A DNA stretch of 64,000 nucleotides from Phoenix dactylifera (taxonomy: Eukaryota; Streptophyta; Magnoliopsida; Arecales; Arecaceae). The stretch is taken from contig NC_052393.1 in the NCBI RefSeq assembly GCF_009389715.1, positions 2,480,001-2,544,000 on the forward strand, in the 5' to 3' direction. Every line of letters begins with the position of its first letter. Within the stretch, counting starts at the first letter, position 1. Below, one piece after another: positions 54,600 through 64,000 of the stretch. Under the pieces are notes generated by a model. It ran no database searches. It saw only the letters and a program-made list of their open reading frames with translations, and had not been told where the DNA came from. Made by a program: the position numbers and the translations under genes.

Positions 54600-57500
54600 G
54601 CTGGATAGTCCTTGAATGTTATTTAAAAAAGTAATCAGTGATGAGACGATTCAATCGTCCTATTTTGTGCAATGAATGCCATAGAAGTGTCCAAATAGAC
54701 CTGTGATTATGCTTATACAATTTCCTATTAGATAATAAAAGGCTGAGATATGGGTTTCATGCCTATACAATTTCCAGTTAGAGTGATATATAAATGTCTG
54801 ATACACATTGGATCTAATTTTAGCGCTTCAGCAATGAGCAAAGGAGTTAAAAAGACAAAAATGAAATTTGTTATGTATATCTTCATGCATAGCGATTATT
54901 GAATCACTTGCTTTGTCCCACTGGCAACCAAGTTAGGCTTATGGGCTTCATCTAGGAATGGTTCTTGCAACTCCGGAGTCCCTTGACTCCTTGAGGTGTT
55001 CTCATGGTGGTTGATTGCAGGTGATCAGAAGCATTAATCATTAATTTAGAGTGTTGCTTCCCTGCACCACTCCTTTCCGCCGAGAGCACCAGTTCCATGG
55101 CAGTTGGTGCGGTATGGCCCATGTTGCAGTGCATCAATAACCACACTAGGGGAATTAAGGGTGTGGTGAAGCTCTTAGAGTTGAGCAGGGAACGGAGGAC
55201 AGAGGTTATATCAGTAGGATTCACCTTCGTTCGCACGAGTCCACTATTGGATTGCAGTGAAGAGTTCAGGGTGCTTTCAGAGCTATGCTCGATGCGATCC
55301 AATAGTTGATGTCGCGAAAGATAGACGAAGCATTCTCTCCTGCAAAAGATACAAGCCGTGAATGGAAGGCCATTCTGAAGCTTTTTTGGACCATATAACA
55401 TCTTTTCGAGGCAGATGGTGACTACAAGCTGGCAGCTACAGTGTGTTTTGTAGTTCAGTGCTACTCGAGTCAAAAAAAGTGTCCTTCTATTTCTCCCAAA
55501 GAGTCAATATAGAGGGCGCATCCCTTAATTATCCAAGAAGATGGAGAATTAGGCGCGTTTGGTTGTTATTTGATCTTTTGATATTAAAGGATAGCTACTA
55601 TATCTCTGTCCTTTTTCTTTTTTTTAATATAAAAAGGGAGGTAGAAAGAAGCCACCAGGCTTTTATTAAAGATTAGGGGCAAAGATGAGTTACATTGTTA
55701 CGAGAAAAAGAAGCTAGATGGTTCCAAACTAAATGTCTGATAATCAGTGGAGAAAAGAATCTTATCCAGACCAATAAGCAAGAGTATTTATTGCCCAGAA
55801 GTTCCAAGCATTTATTATATCTCTGTCTCGATCTGATAACCAAGTCTTCTTGTGCAAATGGTTGTATTAAAGATTATGGAAATTTTAGAAGTCTGGTGGT
55901 GTGGAAATGGATACCTGAGAAGGCATTAAAATTGCTTCAGGGTACGTGGGAAATGGTTTGTCGATGTTAAAGAGGTTCGAGATCAATTCAATTGGGTAGG
56001 TGTGGAAGAAAGATCAAGCCGTGAAGGAGTTATCTTTACTACAATTGATTAACAATTAATGACAAGAACCTTCTTAGAACAAGATTGACATATTATTGGC
56101 CATTGGTACTGATATTTGATGTAACTGATACCTGTAAGATTAAACAGTCCGGAGCTTGTTAGCATCAAAACTTTATCATAGGAGAACGGCAGCATGACAT
56201 GATTCATAGCTGTCCAATAAATTGACCATCTAATTCATCACAAAAAGACATAGAGTCCTCAGTGTCGGATCTCTTTAATTAGGCAAAGTTTTTTTTTGTT
56301 GTTGTTGTTATTTTATAGGAGTAAGATTAAGATCAACTAGAGGTTACTGCCGAGATATTAGCTCTAGTTCTGGGGTTTGGATTAGAAGGCAAACGAGACA
56401 TAAATCTCATCAACTTCCGAGCTGCCTTGGTTCCCTAGCAAATCCACTGTCCACAGTTTTGAGTGAGCTAAACTCAAAAATACTCTACAACTCAGCCTAG
56501 CATGAACATGATGATGGATTTAGCATTCAAAAGCTATGCATGTACAGTACATTTCCTGCAAAATTCGCCATATTTTTTCACCCCAAACATCACTTGGTTG
56601 TGGATTAGATAAATGGTTGATATCTAATCTGAAAGACGCATCAAGAGTAAATTAGAGATCTAATCCAGCATTGGAATGCTGTATGTTCCATCTGAATCAT
56701 CCTAATACCAAGCAAACGTGGCAAAGCCCTCTTTTCTTATAGTTGAATGCAAAAAGTTTAGGATTTCAGGAAGACTGATACACACAACTCACACATCTCT
56801 TGGTTAGAGCTTGCAAGATGCAAGGGTGGAACCTCTCTGCTTGGGCTAGATAAAAGTCCAAAACCAAACGCATGCTATCTATTACTCAACTACGATGCTT
56901 GATCTCAAACCAATCCCAACCTGACTTGGCCTTGGATGCTGATGCAAGGAAGATGGTTAGCATTAATGCAAACAACTAACAATAAAGATCTATTTAGGTG
57001 TGTACCAGTATGGTCATGCACCACATTAATCACCTTGTCTTGTTCCTATAGGCCAACCACTGAGATGAGTACATGATGGATAGGGTTCGGAGGAGCAAGA
57101 CAAAATGATTGGCATGGTGTACGACCATGTAATGTATGCGGTGTAGGGTATAATTTTTCTTGTTCTTGATGCAATCCTTCTCTAGCAGACTCAAAAGTGT
57201 ACTGCTGCTCGCTCTGGATCATGATAAAATCCAATCTAAGCTCAGCTGGATTTCGTTAGGATTATTTTGATAATTTATAGAATTCACTAGCTATTAAAGA
57301 TGTAGTCAAAACAAAGAAAAGAAATCCGTTGCCCTCCTCCTCACGGAATTTTAATTTTATACCCAGTACCTATTCAAACTTTTATCCAAACTTGTTCGCT
57401 TGCGTATCAACTGGCTTCAACTGAGAGCCTCTACATGGTTAGCTTGCATAGAATTTGAGATCCACAAGAGCAAATAAATGAGACGCCTGACTCTTACTTG

Positions 57501-57725
57501 CAAGGGCGCACTTCGAGAACAACCAATCTGATAAAAGGTCAATACCCATCCTTTTCATGAATCTTATCTTTATATATGTCACGTATTCAGAAATTTTAAT
57601 TTTATATCATGTAACTCTTCAAACTTGTATCGAGACCTGTTAATAAAGTACCCATCAATCAGCCTCAACTGAAATCACCTCCAAAACTTGCTATATAAGT
57701 TATTGGCGTACAAGAGTATATTTGG
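54600..57725. other. Gene-free repeat-rich stretch
   Basis: No supported gene. The 173-codon minus-strand frame at 54952-55473 has no recognised domain. Two copies of a roughly 95-bp segment occur about 245 bp apart (57345-57440 and 57590-57690), sharing AATTTTAATTTTATA, ATTCAAACTT/CTTCAAACTT and the core CAACTGA; they may be arms of a decayed element. Confidence 0.4.
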
Positions 57726-57729
57726 TTTG

Positions 57730-58330
57730 AAGAAGTTAGACTTTAGAATGAAAATAAGAACGAGTGATTTCCAAATCGAGCTATTTGGTTGGGGGGAAAG
57801 TTTTTATTTCTATTTCGATTCCAAAAAAATATGAATGCCCCAATCTCCAAAACTCAATTTCTACTTGTTGGGGGAAAAAATGGACCACCCCACAAGTACA
57901 TTAAAGCACCCAAATCCGACAGCAAGCCTGACCTCATGCAGGCCGAGCTCAGAAGGCCGAGCTCATGCAGGCCGAGCCCAGAAGATCGAGCTCATGCAGG
58001 CTCTTCACTAAATCCCCCCTCTGACTTAAACATCGGAGGGCCGGCGCCGGAAGCTCCGGCCATCGGCTTTTTGCAGGTCCCCCGGAGGACACAACCGCCG
58101 ACGCACCATCCACACCGGAGCTCCTCTTTTTCAGCCAAGTGGTCACCTCCGGGTCCAATTTCCAGCAACACTACTCTTTCTTATTATTGAAATTTTATTC
58201 CGATCCTGATTTCAGTCATGAATGAAATACATGGAGGAACATGATCATTCCGATTTTCATTCCAATCGACTCCAACTCCAACTCCAACTCCAACTCCGAT
58301 TGCAATTGCGAACGAAATGCATGCTAAATT
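57730..58330. mobile_element. Possible decayed element with (ACTCCA)n tract
   Basis: TATTTGGTTTGAAG, CTATTTGGTTGGGG and later CATTCCGATTTTCATTCCAA resemble the ends of common short plant DNA elements. A (TCCAAC)n hexamer array occupies about 58268-58297. The interior has a GC-rich patch with repeated GAGCTCATGCAGGC. Boundaries are unclear. Confidence 0.3.
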
Positions 58331-58349
58331 TTTATCAAGGATTGCCTTT

Positions 58350-58692
58350 TTCTTTTTTTTCTTTTTTTTTGCTAGACAAAAGGAGGGGGGAGGAGAATTA
58401 ACCCCACCCGCATAGCAACCTCCACTGAGCCCCCCTTCCACCAGAGAATATTTGATGCGGTAGACAATACACTCATACCCTCTTCAAACCGTGGGTTACC
58501 TACTTACCTCATGTGTGAGTACGTCACCCCAATGCCACCTTAGTACCAGCTGGATTAGAAGTGCTTCCACCGAGTGTGTCCAAACGGGGGGCATCCGGTC
58601 CCCATATTTAATCGACGCCTGCGCGTTTCGAGCCTGGGCCATTCTGGTGGAAATAAAGCTCTGTTCCAACTGTGCTACCACCTTGGTGGCAT
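58350..58692 (-). mobile_element. tRNA-derived SINE, full length, with target-site duplication
   Basis: The 343-bp element is flanked by a perfect 10-bp direct repeat, GATTGCCTTT, at 58340-58349 and 58693-58702. Read on the minus strand it starts with a tRNA-like head carrying box A (TAGCACAGTTGG, 58666-58677) and box B (GGCTCGAAACG, 58624-58634) spaced 31 bases apart, the internal Pol III promoter. A body unrelated to any tRNA follows. It ends in an A-rich tail (A9 G A8 G A4). Head, body, A tail and matching target duplication together define a SINE moved by a LINE-encoded reverse transcriptase. Short open frames on either strand are by-products. I do not recognise the family. Confidence 0.87.
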
Positions 58693-58702
58693 GATTGCCT
58701 TT

Positions 58703-60043
58703 GGATGCATAATAATTGTGGGTACTTTGTTTCCACTAGATCTTAGCTGGTGAGGCTTGGCTAGTGCGACAGTTTGGCACATGCTGCATGCCTTGTCGCT
58801 TTTGGGTGCAATGCTAACCTAGCTTTCAAATTGGACAAAAAGAACAAAGAACGCCGGGCTATGCCCGATTTGTCACAACTCCATTATTGGCGACCGTGGT
58901 GGGTAATGATCATCCATATCCTTTTCCGATGAACTAGATTTCCATAGGATCCCTTGCCACAACCAAATATAGTATTAGGTTGACATTATTTAGAACTGAA
59001 ATAATAAAATATAATGATATTACCTACTTAAATCATTGCAGGGGCTGAAAGGCAGCAGGCACAAATTACAGCAAATTAAAGCCTCTCTAAGCCATGTAAA
59101 ACCATGGCTATACACATTCTGCATCCTTTATGAATTCATTATGTATCGAAAAAGATAAGACCTAATATAGGATTGAAAACACCAAACAACAAGAAGGGAA
59201 TGAAGAACACGATAAAAAAAAAAAACAAAAAGAGTCGAACAGGAGAAGAAGGTGGATGGATTAGTTTCACCTCTATAACCATTTTGATTTAGCAATTCTG
59301 ATCCAATGGTTAACAAAATAGCACGACTGCTATACTTATTTGACATAAATTGCTTTGCCGTCATTGAGATTTATATGTCACAAAAGTCTCAAATAAGCCC
59401 CAAATCATAAATTCAAACTAGACTGAAAATAACAGCTCCTGGTATCTAGAGAGTGATTGGGTTTACAAGTAAAAAAGTCGCATTATCTAGCTAGAGATTC
59501 CTTTCTTATTAATCAAGTATCTCCCAAAATCAGAACACCATATTCTGCTATTAAAACTGTTTATTGGCGATTCTAAAGTAGAATTATAGATGTAAAACTG
59601 TTTATTGGTGATTCTCGTAACATAGTAAATTTTGTATAGTATAAATAGTTTTTTACAATTTACATATAATATATTTATTTATTTTATTGGCCCATCATGT
59701 TTATTGTTCTTAAAATGCAATATACGTGCCTCACTGTCAATATATATATATAATTATGGCAACAGGATAAGACCCAACTTATTGATCCTTGCCCCAATAA
59801 TCATATTGTCGTCCTGTAGCTATCTAGATTGGTTTTTTCTACGGCGCATGACATATGAAATCTCATCTCCGTGAAATCCTGAATGAAACCAACGTTTCAA
59901 CTCCTAGATTAAAAAAAATATATACATGGAAAACAGCTAGTAAGACTGCATTGGTGGTTGCAACACCAACCACCTCTAAAATACCGTGTAGGCATATATA
60001 GTGACATCCAGCCAACCATACAACTCCATAACCGAGATAAAAT
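58703..60043. other. Gene-free AT-rich stretch
   Basis: No gene or complete element was seen. A phrase TAAAACTGTTTATTGG-GATTCT is repeated at about 59553 and 59594. Confidence 0.4.
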
Positions 60044-60512
60044 TAGATGTGGCAATTTATAATCCGATCCACTTTAAGTAATTTTGGATTTAACATAAAC
60101 AACTTTATACCGTATATTGTCCAATCCATCTAAATTTGTTTATTAAATAAGTCGGATTCAGATTTAAACTTTTTACCCGTTTAATTCATTGTGACCCATA
60201 TAATAATCAGATCGGATCAGATCAATCCAACCCATTTAATTTATTAAAATTTGTTTAACTTTTTTAAAACCTGCTTAACCTATTTCTAACCTATTTAACC
60301 CGACTAGCTTAATCTGTTTAAATCAATTTAATCCATTTAAAATCCATCTAATTCATTTAATAAATGAATTATGTAGGTCGAATCAAGTTAACTGTCTAAT
60401 AAATATATCGAATTTATATTTAAAATTTTGATCTATTTAATAAATAGATTAAATTTGGGTTGATAAATTTTTGATCCAAACCCAAGTTCAATCCGACCCG
60501 ATTGCCCCCTAG
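60044..60512. mobile_element. hAT-like MITE abutting the P450 promoter
   Basis: The left end TAGATGTGGCAAT (60044-60056) and the reverse complement of the right end, CTAGGGGGCAAT (60501-60512), look like the termini TAG-GGCAAT of plant hAT MITEs. Subterminal AATCCGATCC and AATCCGACCCG are also inverted-like. The interior repeats TTTAA(C/T)CCATTT phrases and codes for nothing. Flanking 8-mers GATAAAAT and GGTAAAGC match at only 5 of 8 positions, so the target duplication is weak or decayed. Confidence 0.55.
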
Positions 60513-60532
60513 GTAAAGCACGAAGCTTCGCC

Positions 60533-60540
60533 TATATATA
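60533..60540 (+). promoter_or_regulatory. TATA box of the P450 gene
   Basis: TATATATA lies 62 bases before the ATG, leaving a 5' UTR of about 30 bases. Nothing upstream of it looks like native promoter before the MITE-like element ends 20 bases away. Confidence 0.75.
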
Positions 60541-60594
60541 GAGGCTTGCTGTTTCTTTTGATCCCCACTCATAGCAGCTTATCCACAAACAACA

Positions 60595-62181
60595 ATGGCT
60601 GCCAGTTTGTTAGGGGCTTCACTACTAGGCGTCTTGCGAGCATACCCTGAGATCCTCATATCCGTTGCTTGCTTCTTCTTCTTCTACTGCTACCGAAAAA
60701 AAATGAACGAGGGGACTGGGATCCCAGTGAATTGGCCATTCGTGGGGATGCTCCCGGCCCTTCTTGTCCATCTCCACCAGCTCCATGACTGGGGCACCAT
60801 GATCCTGAAGGAGACCGGGTGCAACTTCTTCTTCCATGGCCCGTGGTACTCAGGCATGGACATGTTGATTACCTGCGACCCGGCCAACGTGTACCATGTC
60901 TTCAGTGCCAACTTCCATAATTACCCGAAGGGCGACGACTTCTCGGAGATCTTCGACGTCCTCGGCGACGGGATCTTCAATTCCGACGCAGAGTCATGGA
61001 GAAGGCAAAGGATGAAAGCCCATAGCCTGATCAATGATCGAAGGTTTCGGGCCTTCGTGGCGCAGTCGAGCCGAAGCAAGGTGGAGAAGGGGCTCATCCC
61101 TCTTCTGGATCAACTTGCCGAACAAGAAGTTGCAGTGGACTTGCAAGATGTCTTCCTAAGGCTTACCTTCGATACCACCTGCTACTTGGTTTTTGGCGTT
61201 GACCCCGGCTGCCTCTCAATCGGATTTCCCACGATTCCGTTTGCCAAAGCTATGGATGATGCCACGGGGGCCTTGCTCGTCCGGCACACGGTGCCGCCGG
61301 CGTGGTGGAAGCTGCAAAGATGGCTGAGGGTAGGGGTGGAGAAGAAGATGGCACTGGCATGGGAAGTGATGGACCAATTCATAGCACAAAGAATTGCTGA
61401 GAAAAAGGAGGAGAGGAACAGATCGAGAAGCCATGAAGAAGAGGCACCAAGAGATCTGCTATCATCTTATGTTGATGTTTGTGATGATCTTCATCTTGTG
61501 GATGCGGAAAATCCAATGGAATTCGATAAGTTTCTTCGAGATACAGCCATGAATTTTATGATTGCAGGGAGGGACACCACCGGTGCCGCCCTCACATGGT
61601 TCTTTTGGCTTCTCTCGAAGAATCCGCTTGTGGAGTCGAAGATCCTGGAGGAATTGAAGTCCTTAAGAAAGAAGAGTTCATGCTTCGACAACATGACCCT
61701 ATTCGATGCCGAGGAGCTCAAAGGGTTGGTCTACTTGCATGCAGCCCTGTGCGAATCCTTGAGGCTATACCCGCCGGTCCCGTTCGAGCACAAGGGTGTG
61801 CTGCAATCCGAAGTCCTTCCAAGCGGCGACAAAGCGCAGCCGAGCACGAAGATACTGTTCTCTTTGTATTCCATGGGAAGGATGGAAGGTGTATGGGGAA
61901 AAGATTGCTTAGAATTTAAGCCTGAGAGATGGATTTCAGAGAAGGGGAGGTTGAGGCATGAGCCATCTTATAAGTTTACTTCATTCAACTCCGGGCCGAG
62001 GACTTGTATCGGGAAGGACATGGCCTTCACTCAGATGAAAGCGGTTGTGGCTGCCATGGTGTATAACTTCCATGTTGATGTGGTTGAAGGCCATGTGGTT
62101 CAGCCCAAGATTTCCATCATCCTTCACATGAAGAATGGCCTGATGGTGAGGATTAGGAAGAGAGCTAGTGCCTGTCTGTAG
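60595..62181 (+). CDS. CYP96: Cytochrome P450, CYP96 family (alkane hydroxylase MAH1-like)
   Basis: A single uninterrupted frame of 528 codons. An N-terminal membrane anchor (about 18-33, [13 protein letters not shown]) would hold it in the ER membrane. The I-helix oxygen-binding motif AGRDTT is at 324-329, the K-helix ExxR is E387-R390 (ESLR), PERW is at 443-446, and the heme-binding loop [10 protein letters not shown] is at 464-473 with Cys471 as the iron ligand. The tail [16 protein letters not shown] and the absence of introns are typical of CYP96. Known members include Arabidopsis MAH1 (CYP96A15), which makes secondary alcohols and ketones of cuticular wax, and CYP96T of Amaryllidaceae alkaloid synthesis. 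Long-chain aliphatic substrates are therefore likely but not proven. All key residues are present. Confidence 0.95.
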   Translation: MAASLLGASLLGVLRAYPEILISVACFFFFYCYRKKMNEGTGIPVNWPFVGMLPALLVHLHQLHDWGTMILKETGCNFFFHGPWYSGMDMLITCDPANVYHVFSANFHNYPKGDDFSEIFDVLGDGIFNSDAESWRRQRMKAHSLINDRRFRAFVAQSSRSKVEKGLIPLLDQLAEQEVAVDLQDVFLRLTFDTTCYLVFGVDPGCLSIGFPTIPFAKAMDDATGALLVRHTVPPAWWKLQRWLRVGVEKKMALAWEVMDQFIAQRIAEKKEERNRSRSHEEEAPRDLLSSYVDVCDDLHLVDAENPMEFDKFLRDTAMNFMIAGRDTTGAALTWFFWLLSKNPLVESKILEELKSLRKKSSCFDNMTLFDAEELKGLVYLHAALCESLRLYPPVPFEHKGVLQSEVLPSGDKAQPSTKILFSLYSMGRMEGVWGKDCLEFKPERWISEKGRLRHEPSYKFTSFNSGPRTCIGKDMAFTQMKAVVAAMVYNFHVDVVEGHVVQPKISIILHMKNGLMVRIRKRASACL

Positions 62182-64000
62182 TGTTGAAATCCAAGTTGTT
62201 TGCTGTGAAGCTAAACATATAAATTATTAGTATAATTTTAGGAGTCATGTAATAATTTGTATCAATCGGTATTATTTTTTTTTTGTTATTGTGCTTCTGT
62301 ATCAGTCAATACTATTTTTCTTTATTAGTGTAATCTTATATTAGCTTTTTTTTTTGTATACAGTCTGTATACGAGTTTATATAACTCATGAGATATACCA
62401 AATACAATAAAATTTTTTATTTTTTTTTCTATAAATACTTTAACATAAATTAATGCAGCGGGTAACAACGATTTCATGTTATAATTGTTAGGTAAGGATA
62501 TTGGAGAATTATTAGGCAGACCGTAGACTTGGGCTTTCGCTTTCGATTCCCACACTCCTTCCTCTCTCTCTTCAACTCATCTTGCCTAAATTCCTCTCCC
62601 GTCTCAAGCTTCCTCCTCGAAATCCATCGAATGATACGAGAAAACCAAAAGAATACTCAACAAAATAGCATTCGCATTTCCATTCGCATTCTGTAATTAC
62701 TACAATTCCATTTTCCTTTGTTGATGGACGAGTAAGTTAACCTCGTACAAGGCCCTTCTTTTTTCCTATCCCTCTTCCACATCCGGGGACGACGACAACA
62801 ACTGGTCTAAGGACTCCGACAGGCGGGGGGCGGCGAAAGGAGAGATGCGGAGCACCACAAGCATCCGTGGGCCCAGGTTCACTGGACCAGCGGACTACGT
62901 GCGCCCTCTCTTTCTCTCTCTCTCTGTCCCTGTCCCTGTCTGTGTCTCTGTCTCTCTCACACTCTCGCACGCAGAGTCTCTCTCTCTTTCTCAGAGAGAT
63001 CTTTACCATGCCACTTCTGCCACCCATCCTATCTTTCCTTAGGGGGGATTTAAATATTATCATATCACTGATTTCACAAGTATACGTCGTTTTGAATTAT
63101 TAGGTTTCGAGGAGTTAAATATTATCATATCACTGATTTGGTAAATGCATGGCGTTTTGAATTATTGGGTTCGTAGGAACTCTAGAAAGTTGATTAGACC
63201 ATCTGGATGTGACATCTATAAGATAAGTAATATTTACACTTTGTACTATTTATTTAAGATTAATTATAAAAATTGATGTCATGATTCTAAAATAAAAATA
63301 TTTATATAATTTTATAATTATATTAAGTTTGATTTATTGAAATTTTTTTTGTTAATTAACCGTACTAATTGAAATATTGTTATAAGATGAAGCATGTAAA
63401 AGTAAAATTGTTGTTAGTTCAATTGTAAGGCTCAATAGTGGTATTAAAAATAAAAAAAAATTTATTTTTTTAATATATGTGTATCACCCGACTCTCTGCA
63501 TGGGTATGTATGGATTTAGAATGTGATTGCATGATGAGGATTAAATATGGCCATATGATCTAAAGCATAGGGCTTAGATATAGAGTGACCCAAGCCGAAT
63601 AGGGGTTAAGTGCGGTTTAATTATCATAATTCTCGGATTTTGATTACTATTGACCCAAACATAGGGATTAAATAAGGAGTGACCTATGCAATGGGGATTA
63701 AGTGTGAAAATTACTAGTGACCCAGAATCAGGGTTATATGTAAGCATAGTTGATTATGAGATTAGATACTTTACTTATTACGTACTGAGACGTGAAACTT
63801 CCGAACTTTAGCTTTTTTTCTTAATCTAGATATAAGAGGCTAGACTAGTATCGGTATGTTGGGAAACTATTAGAGGCAAGATCATTCTAGTAAATAGTAA
63901 ATCTAGTTGATCATTATATATATAATATAATATTTTTTGGATATCGTATAAATAATTTAAACACTAGAAGTTGTAGATTATAAAATTTTAGAGAACTTTA
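62182..64000. other. Right-end spacer
   Basis: The P450 3' UTR should occupy the first few hundred bases, but no clear poly(A) signal was fixed. About 62740-63000 is GC-richer and ends in a CT-rich tract (TCTCTCTCTGTCCCTGTCCC), possibly a regulatory region or an element remnant. From 63200 on it is AT-rich, with loosely repeated GACCCA-GGGATTAA phrases at 63570-63740. No gene was seen. Confidence 0.4.
63050..63172 (+). repeat. Two-copy tandem duplication, 65-bp period
   Basis: TTAAATATTATCATATCACT begins at 63050 and again at 63115. Both copies end CGTTTTGAATTATT-GGTT. Confidence 0.93.

Noticed and set aside
54952..55473. 173-codon minus-strand frame
   Set aside because: No recognised domain, no promoter and no splice partners; probably chance or transposon-derived.
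58496..58694. 61- and 67-codon frames on opposite strands
   Set aside because: Both are by-products of the SINE sequence.
62737..63063. 108-codon minus-strand frame with Arg-Asp-Arg-Glu repeats
   Set aside because: It is the translation of a (CT)n-type tract, not an RS-domain splicing factor.

Overview
This is nuclear DNA of a flowering plant, most likely a monocot and probably a palm. That placement is inferred from protein style, very long repeat-laden introns and AT-rich spacers; no marker in the window settles it. It holds four complete protein genes, one tRNA gene, one decayed gene copy of unknown identity and many transposon traces. I found no coded system that looks new. The least expected structures are among the repeats: an intact SINE, paired foldback elements, elements sitting against promoters, and a plastid rps12 fragment inside an intron.

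Layout. 1-360 is GC-rich and may be the promoter of a minus-strand gene running off the left edge. 361-12641 is mostly gene-free. It contains tRNA-Ile(AAU) at 4155-4228, a pseudogene at 6871-7358 and a foldback element at 10829-11266. A solo LTR with target duplications (12642-13585) lies just upstream of PRP19, whose 18 coding exons run from 13961 to 31366 on the plus strand. After a 2.7-kb spacer, a TLDc-domain gene in 8 coding exons converges on it from the minus strand (45987 to 34075); its last 13 codons sit behind a 6.1-kb intron that holds two foldback elements and a LINE remnant. 46.2-48.9 kb is very AT-rich. A 1.5-kb hAT-like element (48934-50455) ends close to the promoter of the ribosomal protein eL37 gene (50768-53642, 4 exons). 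53.6-60 kb is repeat territory with the SINE at 58350-58692. An intronless CYP96-type cytochrome P450 (60595-62181) follows a MITE-like element that stops about 20 bases before its TATA box. The right end is AT-rich spacer.

The genes do not form a pathway. PRP19 (spliceosome-associated ubiquitin ligase) and eL37 (60S ribosome) are housekeeping genes and both carry AAACCCTA-type telo-box motifs near their starts. The TLDc protein belongs to the oxidation-resistance family. The P450 probably oxidises long-chain aliphatic compounds such as cuticular wax alkanes. Exon boundaries were read by eye from GT/AG sites, reading frame and family resemblance; exon lengths sum to whole codons in all three spliced genes.
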